Positions 1-7,517 of a stretch of DNA of 48,955 nt are shown in pieces. The position numbers were made by a program, and so were the translations under genes. A model generated the notes under the pieces. It saw nothing but the letters and a program-made list of their open reading frames with translations, was not told the DNA's origin and did not search any database. The DNA comes from an uncultured Clostridia bacterium (lineage in GTDB: Bacteria > Bacillota > Clostridia > TANB77 > RGIG9151). The DNA is taken from the NCBI GenBank assembly GCA_934500865.1, contig CAKSUD010000004.1:1-48955 (forward strand), read 5' to 3'. Within the stretch, counting starts at the first letter, position 1. Every line of letters begins with the position of its first letter.

Positions 1-834
1 CTAGATAGATTAATTAAAACTCAGAATTGTCCCGAGAAAGAATTACTTGAATCTATGAAATATAGCCTTATGGCAGGTGGGAAAAGACTAAGACCTGCTT
101 TGGTGCTAGAAGGATATAGGCTATTTAAGGATGATTATGAAAAAGCTGTTCCGTTTGCTTGTGCAATGGAAATGGTGCATACATTTTCACTTATTCATGA
201 TGACTTGCCGGCAATAGATAATGACGACTTAAGGCGTGGAAAACCTACAAATCATAAGGTATTTGGCGAAAGTACGGCGATTTTGGCGGGAGACGGATTG
301 CTTGATTATGCTTATAAGGTTATTGCGAGTGATTTACAAAATCTTGATAATATTGAGAACAAAGTAAAAGCTTTTAAGATTTTTTCAGATAATGTGTTTG
401 ATATGATTAAAGGTGAATATGTTGATATAGAGAATGAAGGCAAAGACATTTTAATTAGTGAACTTATGTATATGCATGATAATAAGACTGCGGCTTTAAT
501 TAGAGCATCACTTACGATGGGAGCAACTCTTGCGGGAGCTACTAATGATGAAATAAAAGTTTTAACTGAATATGCTAATATTATAGGTCTTACTTTCCAA
601 ATTCGAGACGATATTTTGGGCGAAGTTGGAGATGAAAAGGTACTTGGTAAACCGATAGGTCATGATAAAACAAAAGGAAAACGTACTTTTGTTACTGTTT
701 TAGGACTTGATGAAGCTAAAAAGCAATTAGAACAAAAAACTGAGGAAGCACAAAATGCACTTGTAAAGTTTTCTAAGTATAATACCGATTTCTTTAATGA
801 ATTGGCAATATTTATAAAGGAAAGAAACAACTAA
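1..834 (+). CDS. ispA: Polyprenyl (probably farnesyl) diphosphate synthase, 5' end outside window
   Basis: Condenses isopentenyl diphosphate with allylic diphosphates to make the C15 (or C20) precursor of undecaprenol and quinones; cytosolic. Reading frame 1 is open from the left edge (LDRLIKTQNCPEKELLESMK) and matches the family before the first ATG at 55, so the true start lies upstream. Visible motifs are GGKRLRP, the first Asp-rich motif HDDLPAIDNDDLRRGKPTNH, GDGLL, and the second motif QIRDDILGEVGD. Phe sits five residues before the first Asp-rich motif, which is compatible with FPP product length (inference). Odd point: the second motif reads DDILG rather than the usual DDxxD. A divergent-PAP2 gene follows after 14 bases, so the two are probably cotranscribed. 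The family call is sure; product chain length is not. Confidence 0.93.
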   Translation, partial: LDRLIKTQNCPEKELLESMKYSLMAGGKRLRPALVLEGYRLFKDDYEKAVPFACAMEMVHTFSLIHDDLPAIDNDDLRRGKPTNHKVFGESTAILAGDGLLDYAYKVIASDLQNLDNIENKVKAFKIFSDNVFDMIKGEYVDIENEGKDILISELMYMHDNKTAALIRASLTMGATLAGATNDEIKVLTEYANIIGLTFQIRDDILGEVGDEKVLGKPIGHDKTKGKRTFVTVLGLDEAKKQLEQKTEEAQNALVKFSKYNTDFFNELAIFIKERNN

Positions 835-848
835 AAGGGGTAGAATAT

Positions 849-1280
849 ATGAATATAAGAGATTACAAGTTTTTAATAATACCGATTATAGCGTGGGCAA
901 CAGTGCAAGTTTTTAAATTTTTGGCTGATGCAGTAAAAAATAAAAAACTTAATTTTAAACGACTTGTGGAAACTGGTGGTATGCCGAGTTCACATTCGGC
1001 GACAGTTACTTCTCTTATGACAGCAGTGGGAATATCCGAAGGTCTATCGTCTCCTATTTTTGCTGTTGCGTTTGTTTTTTCGATTATTGTTATGTATGAT
1101 GCAGCAGGAGTTAGAAGAGCTGCAGGGAAGCAAGCGAGTATACTAAATCAACTTATTAATTCAAATCAAGTTCACATTGATACTAATGTTAAACTGAAGG
1201 AATTATTAGGTCATACGCCTGTTCAAGTAATTGTTGGCGGTGTTTATGGTGTTATTGTTGGCATAATATTTATGCTATAA
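849..1280 (+). CDS. Divergent PAP2 family membrane protein (DUF212, YuiD-like)
   Basis: A 143-residue membrane protein of the divergent PAP2/DUF212 family, distantly related to acid phosphatases and vanadium haloperoxidases. The signature VETGGMPSSHSATVTSL at about residues 38-54 carries the PSSH-type phosphatase motif, and hydrophobic segments lie at about 8-26, 68-88 and 124-143. An AAGGGG ribosome site precedes the ATG. It sits 14 bases after the prenyl diphosphate synthase gene, which suggests (inference) a role in handling prenyl phosphates or pyrophosphates; the substrate is unknown. Confidence 0.85.
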   Translation: MNIRDYKFLIIPIIAWATVQVFKFLADAVKNKKLNFKRLVETGGMPSSHSATVTSLMTAVGISEGLSSPIFAVAFVFSIIVMYDAAGVRRAAGKQASILNQLINSNQVHIDTNVKLKELLGHTPVQVIVGGVYGVIVGIIFML

Positions 1281-1306
1281 AATGAATATTTAGTGTAAAA
1301 ATAGAT

Positions 1307-1338
1307 AAACTACTCATTAAGTGAGTAGTTTTTGTTTT
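1307..1338 (+). terminator. Rho-independent terminator after the YuiD-like gene
   Basis: A perfect 10-bp stem AAACTACTCA / TGAGTAGTTT closes a 5-base loop and is followed by a T-rich tract (TTGTTTTT). It ends only about 20 bases before the CBS-domain gene, so that gene depends on readthrough or a promoter overlapping this site. Confidence 0.85.
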
Positions 1339-1356
1339 TAAAGGGAGGAAGAAGAA

Positions 1357-1797
1357 ATGAAAATAAAAGAAATTATGAATACAAATTTAAAATGGGTAAC
1401 ACCTAATACTGATTTGAAAAAAGCAGCAGAAATAATGCAAAAGTATGATGTTGGAGTTGTGCCTGTTTGCAATGATAATCAGACACTTTTGGGGTTAGTT
1501 ACAGACAGAGATATTGTTGTTAGAAATATTGCAGAGGGTAAGGATCCTGAAACTACAATGGTAAAAGATATAATGACATCAGGAGTTAAAACAGGAAGAC
1601 CAGACATGTCATTAGATGAAGCTTGTGAAATTATGTCTGATTGGCAAGTAAGAAGATTACCGATAGTTGAGAATGATAAATTAGTAGGGTTAGTATCTCT
1701 AGGTGATATTGCACTTGATTGTGATTTCGATATAGAGGTATCTCAATGTTTATGCGATATTTGTAAGGATAGAGAAATAGATAAGTGGAATGAATAA
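1357..1797 (+). CDS. Tandem CBS-domain protein
   Basis: A 146-residue soluble protein made almost only of two CBS domains (about residues 1-62 and 70-128), the pair that folds into an adenosine-nucleotide-binding Bateman module. Typical signatures are VTPNTDLKKAAEIMQKYDVG, LLGLVTDRDI, RRLPIVENDKLVGLVSLGDI. The last 20 residues hold a CLCDIC cysteine cluster that could bind metal or be redox active. A GGGAGGAAG ribosome site precedes the ATG. Stand-alone CBS proteins of this type (YhcV/Hrp1-like) are known but mostly lack an assigned function; no partner domain is present here. Ligand and target are unknown. Confidence 0.9.
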   Translation: MKIKEIMNTNLKWVTPNTDLKKAAEIMQKYDVGVVPVCNDNQTLLGLVTDRDIVVRNIAEGKDPETTMVKDIMTSGVKTGRPDMSLDEACEIMSDWQVRRLPIVENDKLVGLVSLGDIALDCDFDIEVSQCLCDICKDREIDKWNE

Positions 1798-1799
1798 AG

Positions 1800-1829
1800 A
1801 AAAAGGATGTCCAATCGGACACCCTTTTT
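1800..1829. terminator. Bidirectional terminator between convergent genes
   Basis: A 13-bp stem with a single mismatch (AAAAAGGATGTCC / GGACACCCTTTTT, loop AATC) lies between the CBS gene (+) and the WG-repeat gene (-). Runs of A on one side and T on the other give a U-tract in either direction. The stop codon of the minus-strand gene lies inside it. Confidence 0.85.
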
Positions 1830-2721
1830 AGTATATTTCTGCATGAATTTCGATATCTTTTTTGGCACTTCTTTTTAATCTTTCTCCGGTTAGCCCGATA
1901 CAAGCAATTTTTACTTTCCCTATTTCTTCAGAAGGAATTTCAACTTGGGCAAATGGTACATCACCAGTAGGTACATATACTTTTTTAAACATACTATAAA
2001 TGTAATTCAAAATTATATTGTGACTAGGACGTTTTAACTCCATTTTTACAAGAGATTGAGAAGGTTTCATAAAAGAAGTACAGTCTGCGTATTGAGGCTT
2101 TACAACAAATCTTCCGGCTTTATCTATGAATCCCCATTTGCCGTTTTGACAAACAGCAGATATTCCATAAGAGAAAGGTTTTACATAATCAAATCTGGAT
2201 TTTATAACTATGTTTCCTTCTGTATCAATAAATCCCCACTTTTTTCTAAGCTTAATAGGGGCAAGTCCTTCGCTAAAACCTTGAATTCTATTATATAGAA
2301 TAGGAGGGTTTTTTTTACGATTTTCCTTGTACCATTCAGTAAGTTTAGTAAGGTCATTTGTGATTTGAGAATTACCGACACAATGAATTATACCTAGTTG
2401 AAAATTACCATTATCAAGTCCGAATGCATCTAAATACTTAGGTGAAACAACTTCAACTAAATTTTTATTTATGAAACCCCATTTATTTTTAGCTTTTACC
2501 CAAGCAAAACCATCTTTAAAATCACATATTTTTTGGTATCTATAAGGAACAACAAGCTTTTCGGTTTCAACGTCAAGTATTCCGTAAAGTCCTTGTTTAT
2601 ATACTGCAAGATATTTTTTTGAATTTATATCGTGAAATTTTTTATAGTATTTCTTTATGTTTTTGAAGTCTTTATCTGCAAATTTTAGCATTGCAAACTG
2701 TTCAGGCGAAACAACTGACAT
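1828..2721 (-). CDS. WG-repeat (KWG) protein
   Basis: A 297-residue protein containing several WG/KWG beta repeats: YGILDVETEKLVVPYRY, KWGFINKNLVEVVSPKY, KWGFIDTEGNIVIKSRF and KWGFIDKAGRFVVKPQY. No signal peptide or membrane segment is visible, so it is probably cytosolic. I place the start at the ATG at 2721 rather than the in-frame ATG at 2739 because AAAGGTGG between them is a well-spaced ribosome site. The last 70 residues are not repeat-like. WG repeats occur in proteins of many roles in Clostridia and the specific function is unknown. It is transcribed alone, converging on the CBS gene and divergent from spoIIAA. Confidence 0.85.
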   Translation of the reverse strand: MSVVSPEQFAMLKFADKDFKNIKKYYKKFHDINSKKYLAVYKQGLYGILDVETEKLVVPYRYQKICDFKDGFAWVKAKNKWGFINKNLVEVVSPKYLDAFGLDNGNFQLGIIHCVGNSQITNDLTKLTEWYKENRKKNPPILYNRIQGFSEGLAPIKLRKKWGFIDTEGNIVIKSRFDYVKPFSYGISAVCQNGKWGFIDKAGRFVVKPQYADCTSFMKPSQSLVKMELKRPSHNIILNYIYSMFKKVYVPTGDVPFAQVEIPSEEIGKVKIACIGLTGERLKRSAKKDIEIHAEIY

Positions 2722-2758
2722 AAACAAACCACCTTTCATAAAATCATACCACTAAATA

Positions 2759-2787
2759 ATTCTACACAAAAAAAATAGAATATACAA
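2759..2787 (-). promoter_or_regulatory. Sigma-A-type promoter for the WG-repeat gene
   Basis: On the minus strand TTGTAT (2787-2782), 17 bases, then TAGAAT (2764-2759). It lies 38 bases upstream of the chosen start at 2721. Confidence 0.6.
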
Positions 2788-2855
2788 GTGATTTTTACGA
2801 TAATTTTTTTGAACTCTCTAAAAATGTGAAAAATATGTGAATTTAACCAATTAAG

Positions 2856-2881
2856 GAAGGAATTTAATAAAATGTGAAGAA
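2856..2881 (+). promoter_or_regulatory. Possible sigma-H-type promoter of the spoIIA operon
   Basis: GAAGGAATTT (2856-2865) matches the sigma-H -35 pattern RnAGGAwww, and about 11 bases later GAAGAA stands where GAATww is expected. In Bacillus the spoIIA operon is sigma-H dependent, which is why I looked for it. The -10 match is imperfect. Confidence 0.35.
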
Positions 2882-2912
2882 AAAGTAAATGTCGATATAT
2901 TACTAATTTATG

Positions 2913-2970
2913 CCCTGTTTCGACAGAGGATAACCTTACCCGTAGAGAGAATTAGAGCTTCGGGAGGAGG
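2913..2970 (+). promoter_or_regulatory. Structured leader before spoIIAA
   Basis: Two small hairpins precede the strong AGGAGG ribosome site (2965-2970). The first is CTGT-TTCG-ACAG (2915-2926) with a UUCG-type tetraloop. The second is CCCGTAG / CTTCGGG (2939-2945 with 2958-2964, one mismatch), ending directly against AGGAGG. They could affect ribosome access; no known riboswitch class is recognised. Confidence 0.35.
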
Positions 2971-2976
2971 ATAAAA

Positions 2977-3327
2977 ATGGTAAGTATAGACTTTATAAAT
3001 GAAAGTAGGACTATAATTGTAAAAATAAATGAAGAAATAGATCACCACACTTGTGAAAAGATAAGGGACAAGTTAGATTTAGCAATTGAATTTAGAGGAG
3101 CGAAAAGACTTATTTTTGACTTCGATGGAGTTAATTTTATGGATAGCTCAGGACTTGGACTTATTATGGGAAGATATAAAGCGATTACGAAAAAAGGTGG
3201 AATTGTTAGTGTGGTAAAATTAAAGCCGACGGTAAGAAAGATATTTCAAATGTCCGGGATATTTAAGATATTGGATGAATATGAGAATACAGAGACAGCA
3301 TTACAAAAGATGAAAGTGAGGGTATAG
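2977..3327 (+). CDS. spoIIAA: Anti-sigma F factor antagonist SpoIIAA
   Basis: The STAS-domain antagonist of the forespore partner switch: unphosphorylated SpoIIAA displaces sigma F from SpoIIAB. It has 116 residues, the normal size. The phospho-acceptor loop reads FMDSSGLGLIMG with the target serine at residue 58, the same number as in Bacillus subtilis. A strong AGGAGG site precedes the ATG. SpoIIAB starts 2 bases after its stop and sigF follows, giving the canonical three-gene operon. The phosphatase SpoIIE that activates it is not in the window. Confidence 0.96.
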   Translation: MVSIDFINESRTIIVKINEEIDHHTCEKIRDKLDLAIEFRGAKRLIFDFDGVNFMDSSGLGLIMGRYKAITKKGGIVSVVKLKPTVRKIFQMSGIFKILDEYENTETALQKMKVRV

Positions 3328-3328
3328 G

Positions 3329-3796
3329 ATGGGATACGATAATATTATGAAGTTGGAATTTTTAAGTAAGTCTACTAATGAAGGGTTTGCAAGAGTAGCA
3401 GTTGCTTCTTTTGTTTCACAGTTAGACCCTACAATAGAAGAATTATCTGAAATAAAAACAGCAATATCAGAAGCAGTTACTAATTCTATTGTACATGCTT
3501 ATGATGACGAGCTTGGAATGATAAGCATTTCGGCACAAATAAAAGGAGATATGGTAACTATTCAAATAAAAGATAAAGGCAAAGGAATAGCAGATATAAA
3601 TAAGGCGAAAGAGCCACTTTATACGACTAAACCTGATTTAGAGCGTTCCGGAATGGGATTTACTATTATGGAAAGCTTTATGGATAAACTTGTAGTAAAA
3701 TCAGAGCTAAATAAAGGTACAAGTGTTACTATGAGTAAAAGGATAAAGAAAAACATACAAGGTTTAATACATAAAGAAAAAGAAAGAGTTATGTAA
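3329..3796 (+). CDS. spoIIAB: Anti-sigma F factor / serine kinase SpoIIAB
   Basis: GHKL-family serine kinase that holds sigma F inactive in the predivisional and mother cell and phosphorylates SpoIIAA. The N-box is KTAISEAVTNSIVHAY (residues about 47-62), the G1 box IKDKGKGIAD and the G2 box RSGMGFTIMESFMD. The ATG at 3329 has GAGGG six bases upstream; an internal ATG seven codons in (MKLEFLSKS) resembles the usual start of the family and is an alternative. At 155 residues it is slightly longer than the roughly 146 of Bacillus because of a basic C-terminal tail. Confidence 0.95.
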   Translation: MGYDNIMKLEFLSKSTNEGFARVAVASFVSQLDPTIEELSEIKTAISEAVTNSIVHAYDDELGMISISAQIKGDMVTIQIKDKGKGIADINKAKEPLYTTKPDLERSGMGFTIMESFMDKLVVKSELNKGTSVTMSKRIKKNIQGLIHKEKERVM

Positions 3797-3863
3797 GAAG
3801 TAGAATGGCAGAGGATGTTGTGGATATTAGTTCCGCGTGGTTACGAAAGAGAAAGGAATAATT

Positions 3864-4586
3864 ATGGAATTTACAAATGAAGAATTAATTTTGGAGGCAC
3901 AAAATAACTCCAGAGATGCAATGAATTTATTAGTGGAAAAAAATTCGGGTCTTGTTTGGAGCATAGTTAAAAGATTTATGAATAGGGGGTACGAAAAAGA
4001 GGATTTATATCAAATAGGTTGTATAGGGCTTATTAAAGCTATCCGTAAATTTGATACTTCTTTTAACACTCAGTTTTCTACATATGCTGTGCCACTTATT
4101 ATGGGAGAAATTAGAAGATTCTTAAGAGATGACGGCTTGGTTAAGGTGAGTCGTTCATTAAAGGAAACGGCGGGAAAAATAAGACTTGCAATAGATTTCT
4201 TTTTTGCGAAAAACGGCGTAGAACCTACTGTTGCAGAATTGTCTGAACGCTTAAAAATTTCAGAAGACGAAATAATTATGGCATTAGAAACGATGCACCC
4301 AACAGAATCATTAAATGCGATTGTTAATGAGAATGATAAAAATCCTATTTATTTAATAGACAAATTGTGTGCGGATGTAGATTCTAGTAATAAGGAATTT
4401 GAGAAAATCGTATTAAAGCAATTAGTGTCTGAGTTAAAGCCTAAAGAACAGCAACTTATAACTATGAGATATTTTAAGGGGGCTACTCAGATGAAAGTAG
4501 CGGATATGCTAGGAATTTCTCAAGTGCAAGTTTCACGAATGGAAAAGCGAATTTTAGATGATATGAGAACAAAAATGGCAGAGTAA
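3864..4586 (+). CDS. sigF: Forespore RNA polymerase sigma-F factor
   Basis: First compartment-specific sporulation sigma factor. It has 240 residues from the ATG at 3864, which has AAAGGA at the right distance; the upstream in-frame GTG at 3837 lacks a ribosome site. Region 2 reads GLVWSIVKRFMNRGYEKEDL, DLYQIGCIGLIKAIRKFD and FSTYAVPLIMGEIRRFLRDD; region 4 ends with VADMLGISQVQVSRMEKRIL. Position after spoIIAB favours SigF over the close relative SigG. The spoIIAB-sigF gap of 67 bases is wider than in Bacillus. Confidence 0.95.
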   Translation: MEFTNEELILEAQNNSRDAMNLLVEKNSGLVWSIVKRFMNRGYEKEDLYQIGCIGLIKAIRKFDTSFNTQFSTYAVPLIMGEIRRFLRDDGLVKVSRSLKETAGKIRLAIDFFFAKNGVEPTVAELSERLKISEDEIIMALETMHPTESLNAIVNENDKNPIYLIDKLCADVDSSNKEFEKIVLKQLVSELKPKEQQLITMRYFKGATQMKVADMLGISQVQVSRMEKRILDDMRTKMAE

Positions 4587-4612
4587 AAGGTGGCATAAGC
4601 CACCTCTTTTCT
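4585..4612. terminator. Bidirectional terminator between sigF and tmk
   Basis: Perfect stem AGGTGGC-ATAA-GCCACCT (4588-4605) with A and T runs on the two sides (CTTTTCTTTTT downstream on the plus strand). It serves the convergent sigF (+) and tmk (-). Confidence 0.8.
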
Positions 4613-4614
4613 TT

Positions 4615-5289
4615 TTATTTCAATATTTCTTTTGCTTTTTTATAGATTTCTTCGTTTATGTCTTCAATTGTTCTTAATTTGCCGTCTTCTGTACAATTAA
4701 TCTCGTCCCAATTATATTTATTTATTAAGTAACAAGCATTGTCGTAGGCTTTATTTAAATAAGATTCGTTTGATTCATGTATGTCTTTTTCTTTTTCGTG
4801 AGAGAACTTGTTTTCCCGATTTTTCATTAACATTTGACTAACCTTTGGAGGTATGTTTAAGAAAAACACTTTGTCCGGCTTGGGTATTCCAAATAGTCCG
4901 TATTCAAAGTCGGAAAGCCAGGTTAAAAACTTTTCTTTTTCGTTTGGGTCATCTATTTTCCCGGATTGATGTACCATATTGGCTGTTACATATCTGTCTA
5001 GTATAAGAATTCCGCCATTTTTATAAAATTCTTCGTAGTCTTGCTTATATGAGGCATATCTGTCTACTGCAAAAAAAGTAGAGGAGATATAAGGACTTAT
5101 TTCGTTTGCGTCTTTACCGAATTCGCCTGACAAATACATTTTTACTAGAGATGATGATGGATTTTCATATCTAGGATAAGCTATTTTTTTTACATTATAT
5201 CCTTCGGCAATTAATCTATTATATAATCTTTCAGATTGGGTCTGTTTTCCGGAGCCGTCTAACCCCTCTATGACTATGATTTTTCCCAT
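4615..5289 (-). CDS. tmk: Thymidylate kinase
   Basis: Phosphorylates dTMP to dTDP for DNA synthesis. The P-loop is EGLDGSGKQTQSERL near the N terminus, followed by YPRYENPSSSLVKMYLSGEFG and the substrate motif ILDRYVTANMVHQ; HEKEKDIHESNESYL is the following dimer/lid region. I start at the ATG at 5289 (MGKIIVIEGLDG), which has AAAGGA upstream, giving 224 residues. In Bacillus tmk lies in the same direction just before yaaR-holB; here it is inverted and faces away from yaaR across a 105-bp divergent region. Confidence 0.93.
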   Translation of the reverse strand: MGKIIVIEGLDGSGKQTQSERLYNRLIAEGYNVKKIAYPRYENPSSSLVKMYLSGEFGKDANEISPYISSTFFAVDRYASYKQDYEEFYKNGGILILDRYVTANMVHQSGKIDDPNEKEKFLTWLSDFEYGLFGIPKPDKVFFLNIPPKVSQMLMKNRENKFSHEKEKDIHESNESYLNKAYDNACYLINKYNWDEINCTEDGKLRTIEDINEEIYKKAKEILK

Positions 5290-5319
5290 ATTTTCATATC
5301 CTTTCCAAAATATTTTTCC

Positions 5320-5348
5320 TTGTTTATATTTCATATGTATGATACAAT
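5320..5348 (+). promoter_or_regulatory. Sigma-A-type promoter for yaaR-holB-yaaT
   Basis: TTGTTT, 17 bases, then an extended -10 TGATACAAT (TACAAT at 5343-5348). It lies about 47 bases before the yaaR start and rules out starts earlier than about 5355. Confidence 0.65.
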
Positions 5349-5394
5349 ATCAATGTCGATTTGTAAAGAAATTAATTGTGAGGAGGAGTTAAAT

Positions 5395-5844
5395 TTGAAA
5401 ATAAATGGTGTAGGTTTGACGTCTTCTACGATTAGTCATACAGGAACTGGAAGTGGCAAAGTAAGAAAGTCTACCGGTGGAAGTTTTTCTGATAATCTTG
5501 GCGGTTTTGAAAGGGATAATGAAAGAGAACAACTGGAAAAGAAATTAAAAGATATTGCCGAAAAGGGCAAGTTTGTTAAAGAAAAAATGGAGTTGCGGGA
5601 TTTAATAGAGTATAAAACTATGATAAAAGATTTTTTGGAACATACTGTTAGGTTTTCTTATAAATATTCTAAAGAAAGCAAGTTTGGCAGGGATGGTTCT
5701 TATAAGGTGATGGGAATTGTTAAAAAAGTTGATGAAGAGTTAGAAAGCTTGACACAGGAAATGATGAATTCGGAAAAAGATAGATTGAAGATTGTTGAAA
5801 AAATTAGTGGTCTTCAAGGAATGTTGGTTGATTTACTGATGTAG
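5395..5844 (+). CDS. yaaR: YaaR family protein (DUF327)
   Basis: A 149-residue soluble protein of the DUF327 family, which accompanies holB in Firmicutes; its molecular role is unknown. The N-terminal 45 residues are Ser/Gly/Thr rich and probably disordered. The conserved part contains FLEHTVRFSYKYSKESKFGR, then a charged helix ending in GLQGMLVDLLM. The TTG at 5395 is chosen because GGAGGAG lies just upstream and the promoter at 5320-5348 excludes the earlier ATG. It lies 14 bases before holB. Confidence 0.85.
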   Translation: MKINGVGLTSSTISHTGTGSGKVRKSTGGSFSDNLGGFERDNEREQLEKKLKDIAEKGKFVKEKMELRDLIEYKTMIKDFLEHTVRFSYKYSKESKFGRDGSYKVMGIVKKVDEELESLTQEMMNSEKDRLKIVEKISGLQGMLVDLLM

Positions 5845-5858
5845 CAAAGGTGAGGAAA

Positions 5859-6593
5859 ATGATAAATGAGTTGAAGAATGATATAAATAACGGAAGCATT
5901 AATCATGCATATTTTTTAGAATGTAATGATGAAAAAAAAGGCATAGAAGAGGCAAGGTCATTTGCAAGTGAAATTCTAGGGAAGTCTATCGATAACAATC
6001 CTGATTGTACTATTTTCTTAACTGAGGAGAAAACTATAAAGGTGGAGAGTATAAGGGATTTACAGAAAGATGTTGCGATAAAGCCTCTTATGTGCCAAAA
6101 AAAGGTCTATATTATACCTTATGCGGAGAAGCTAAATATTTCTGCTCAAAATTGTTTGCTAAAAACTTTAGAAGAACCGCCTAGTTATGCGATTATTATA
6201 CTTATTTCGTCTTCGATATATAGTGTTATAAATACAATACGTTCTAGAGTTAAGAGAATTAGGATAAAGTCAGAAGATGGAATACACATTGATTCTGATG
6301 TTAAAAATATAATTGACTCAATTGGAAGTAAGAGCGTAATTGATGTTCTAAAGTTTTCTGAGTATTTTGAAAAGAATAAGGATAATATTATTGAGATTTT
6401 ACATGAAATGATGAAATATTGTGATGAGAAAATAATGAGTGATAAAAATGTGTTGCGAGATAGTGGAAACAGTGATATAATTTCTGTTGCAAAATATGTT
6501 CCGATAATAGATTTGGCGGAACGTAGAATAAGCGGAAATTGTAATTTCTCAATGGCTATTGATGAAATGCTGTTGTCTTTTAAAGATTGTTAA
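5859..6593 (+). CDS. holB: DNA polymerase III delta-prime-like clamp-loader subunit
   Basis: AAA+ clamp-loader subunit that helps load the sliding clamp. Family marks are INHAYFLE near the N terminus, KVYIIPYAEKLNISAQNCLL and LKTLEEPPSYAIIILIS, and IRSRVKRIRI at the place of the SRC motif. It is short (244 residues against about 330), lacks the P-loop and the zinc-binding cysteines, and the SRC cysteine is replaced by Val. A non-ATPase delta-prime is normal, but the truncation is notable. I use the ATG at 5859 after AAAGGTGAGG; a GTG at 5850 is the alternative. Identification also rests on the yaaR-holB-yaaT order. Confidence 0.85.
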   Translation: MINELKNDINNGSINHAYFLECNDEKKGIEEARSFASEILGKSIDNNPDCTIFLTEEKTIKVESIRDLQKDVAIKPLMCQKKVYIIPYAEKLNISAQNCLLKTLEEPPSYAIIILISSSIYSVINTIRSRVKRIRIKSEDGIHIDSDVKNIIDSIGSKSVIDVLKFSEYFEKNKDNIIEILHEMMKYCDEKIMSDKNVLRDSGNSDIISVAKYVPIIDLAERRISGNCNFSMAIDEMLLSFKDC

Positions 6594-6629
6594 GTCAGAA
6601 GTTTAATGGCTAGAAAGGAAATTTAATAT

Positions 6630-7496
6630 ATGAATATTGTTGGTGTTAAGTTTAAAGAAAAAGGGAAAACATATTATTTTAATCCTAATGGACTTCAAAT
6701 AGAAAAAGGGACTGCTGTAATTGTTGAGACAGTAAGAGGATTGGAATTTGGATATGTAAGCCTAGCTAATAAAGAGGTTGCAGAAGAGAATTTGCAAAAT
6801 CCTTTAAAAAATGTTATCAGAGTAGCGACTGATGAAGATTGCAAGAAGAATGAAGAGAATAAGAAAAAGGAAAAAGAAGCTTTTGAAATATGTGTTAAAA
6901 AAGCTCAAGAACATAAGCTAAACATGAAATTTATTGAAGCTGAATATACATTTGATAATAGTAAAGTTATATTCTATTTTTCGGCGGACGGAAGAATTGA
7001 TTTTAGAGAGTTAGTTAAAGACTTGGCTGCCATTTTTAAGACTCGTATAGAACTTAGACAAATTGGTGTTAGAGATGAGGCTAAGATGATTGGAGGCTTG
7101 GGACACTGTGGCAGAGAATTTTGTTGCCATAAGTTCTTAAATGATTTCCAACCTGTTTCGATAAAAATGGCAAAAGACCAGTCGTTATCATTAAATCCTA
7201 CTAAGATTTCCGGTTTTTGCGGAAGACTTATGTGTTGCTTGGCTTATGAGCAATGCGGATACGAGGAAAAGATTAAAAGAGTGCCTAAAGTTGGTTCGAT
7301 TGTTTCTACGCCGATGGGAGATGGAACTGTTGTTTCTTCAAATATTTTGAAGGAAGAAATAAAAGTTAAGTTAAATGATAAAAATGATGATGTAGATTTA
7401 GAAACTTTTAAAGCTAGTGATGTTAAAGTTATAAAAGCTGTTTATGAAAAAAATGTGGCAGAAGATACGGAAGAGTTGAAGAAATTAGAAGATTAG
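6630..7496 (+). CDS. yaaT: PSP1-domain protein YaaT/RicT (Y-complex subunit)
   Basis: Homologue of Bacillus YaaT (RicT), which with RicA and RicF forms a complex that binds Fe-S clusters and promotes RNase Y-dependent mRNA maturation and Spo0A activation. The PSP1 C-terminal domain occupies about residues 60-200, with DGRIDFRELVKDLAAIFKTR, then cysteine motifs HCGREFCCHKF and GFCGRLMCCLAYEQC that are the likely cluster ligands. The acidic tail (about 240-288) is variable in the family. It follows holB after 36 bases, as in other Firmicutes. Confidence 0.94.
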   Translation: MNIVGVKFKEKGKTYYFNPNGLQIEKGTAVIVETVRGLEFGYVSLANKEVAEENLQNPLKNVIRVATDEDCKKNEENKKKEKEAFEICVKKAQEHKLNMKFIEAEYTFDNSKVIFYFSADGRIDFRELVKDLAAIFKTRIELRQIGVRDEAKMIGGLGHCGREFCCHKFLNDFQPVSIKMAKDQSLSLNPTKISGFCGRLMCCLAYEQCGYEEKIKRVPKVGSIVSTPMGDGTVVSSNILKEEIKVKLNDKNDDVDLETFKASDVKVIKAVYEKNVAEDTEELKKLED

Positions 7497-7517
7497 TGGA
7501 TTTTGGAGGGATAGTAG

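Noticed and set aside
3837..3863. GTG at 3837 as the sigF start
   Set aside because: No ribosome site precedes it, and the extra nine residues are not part of the family; ATG 3864 has AAAGGA.
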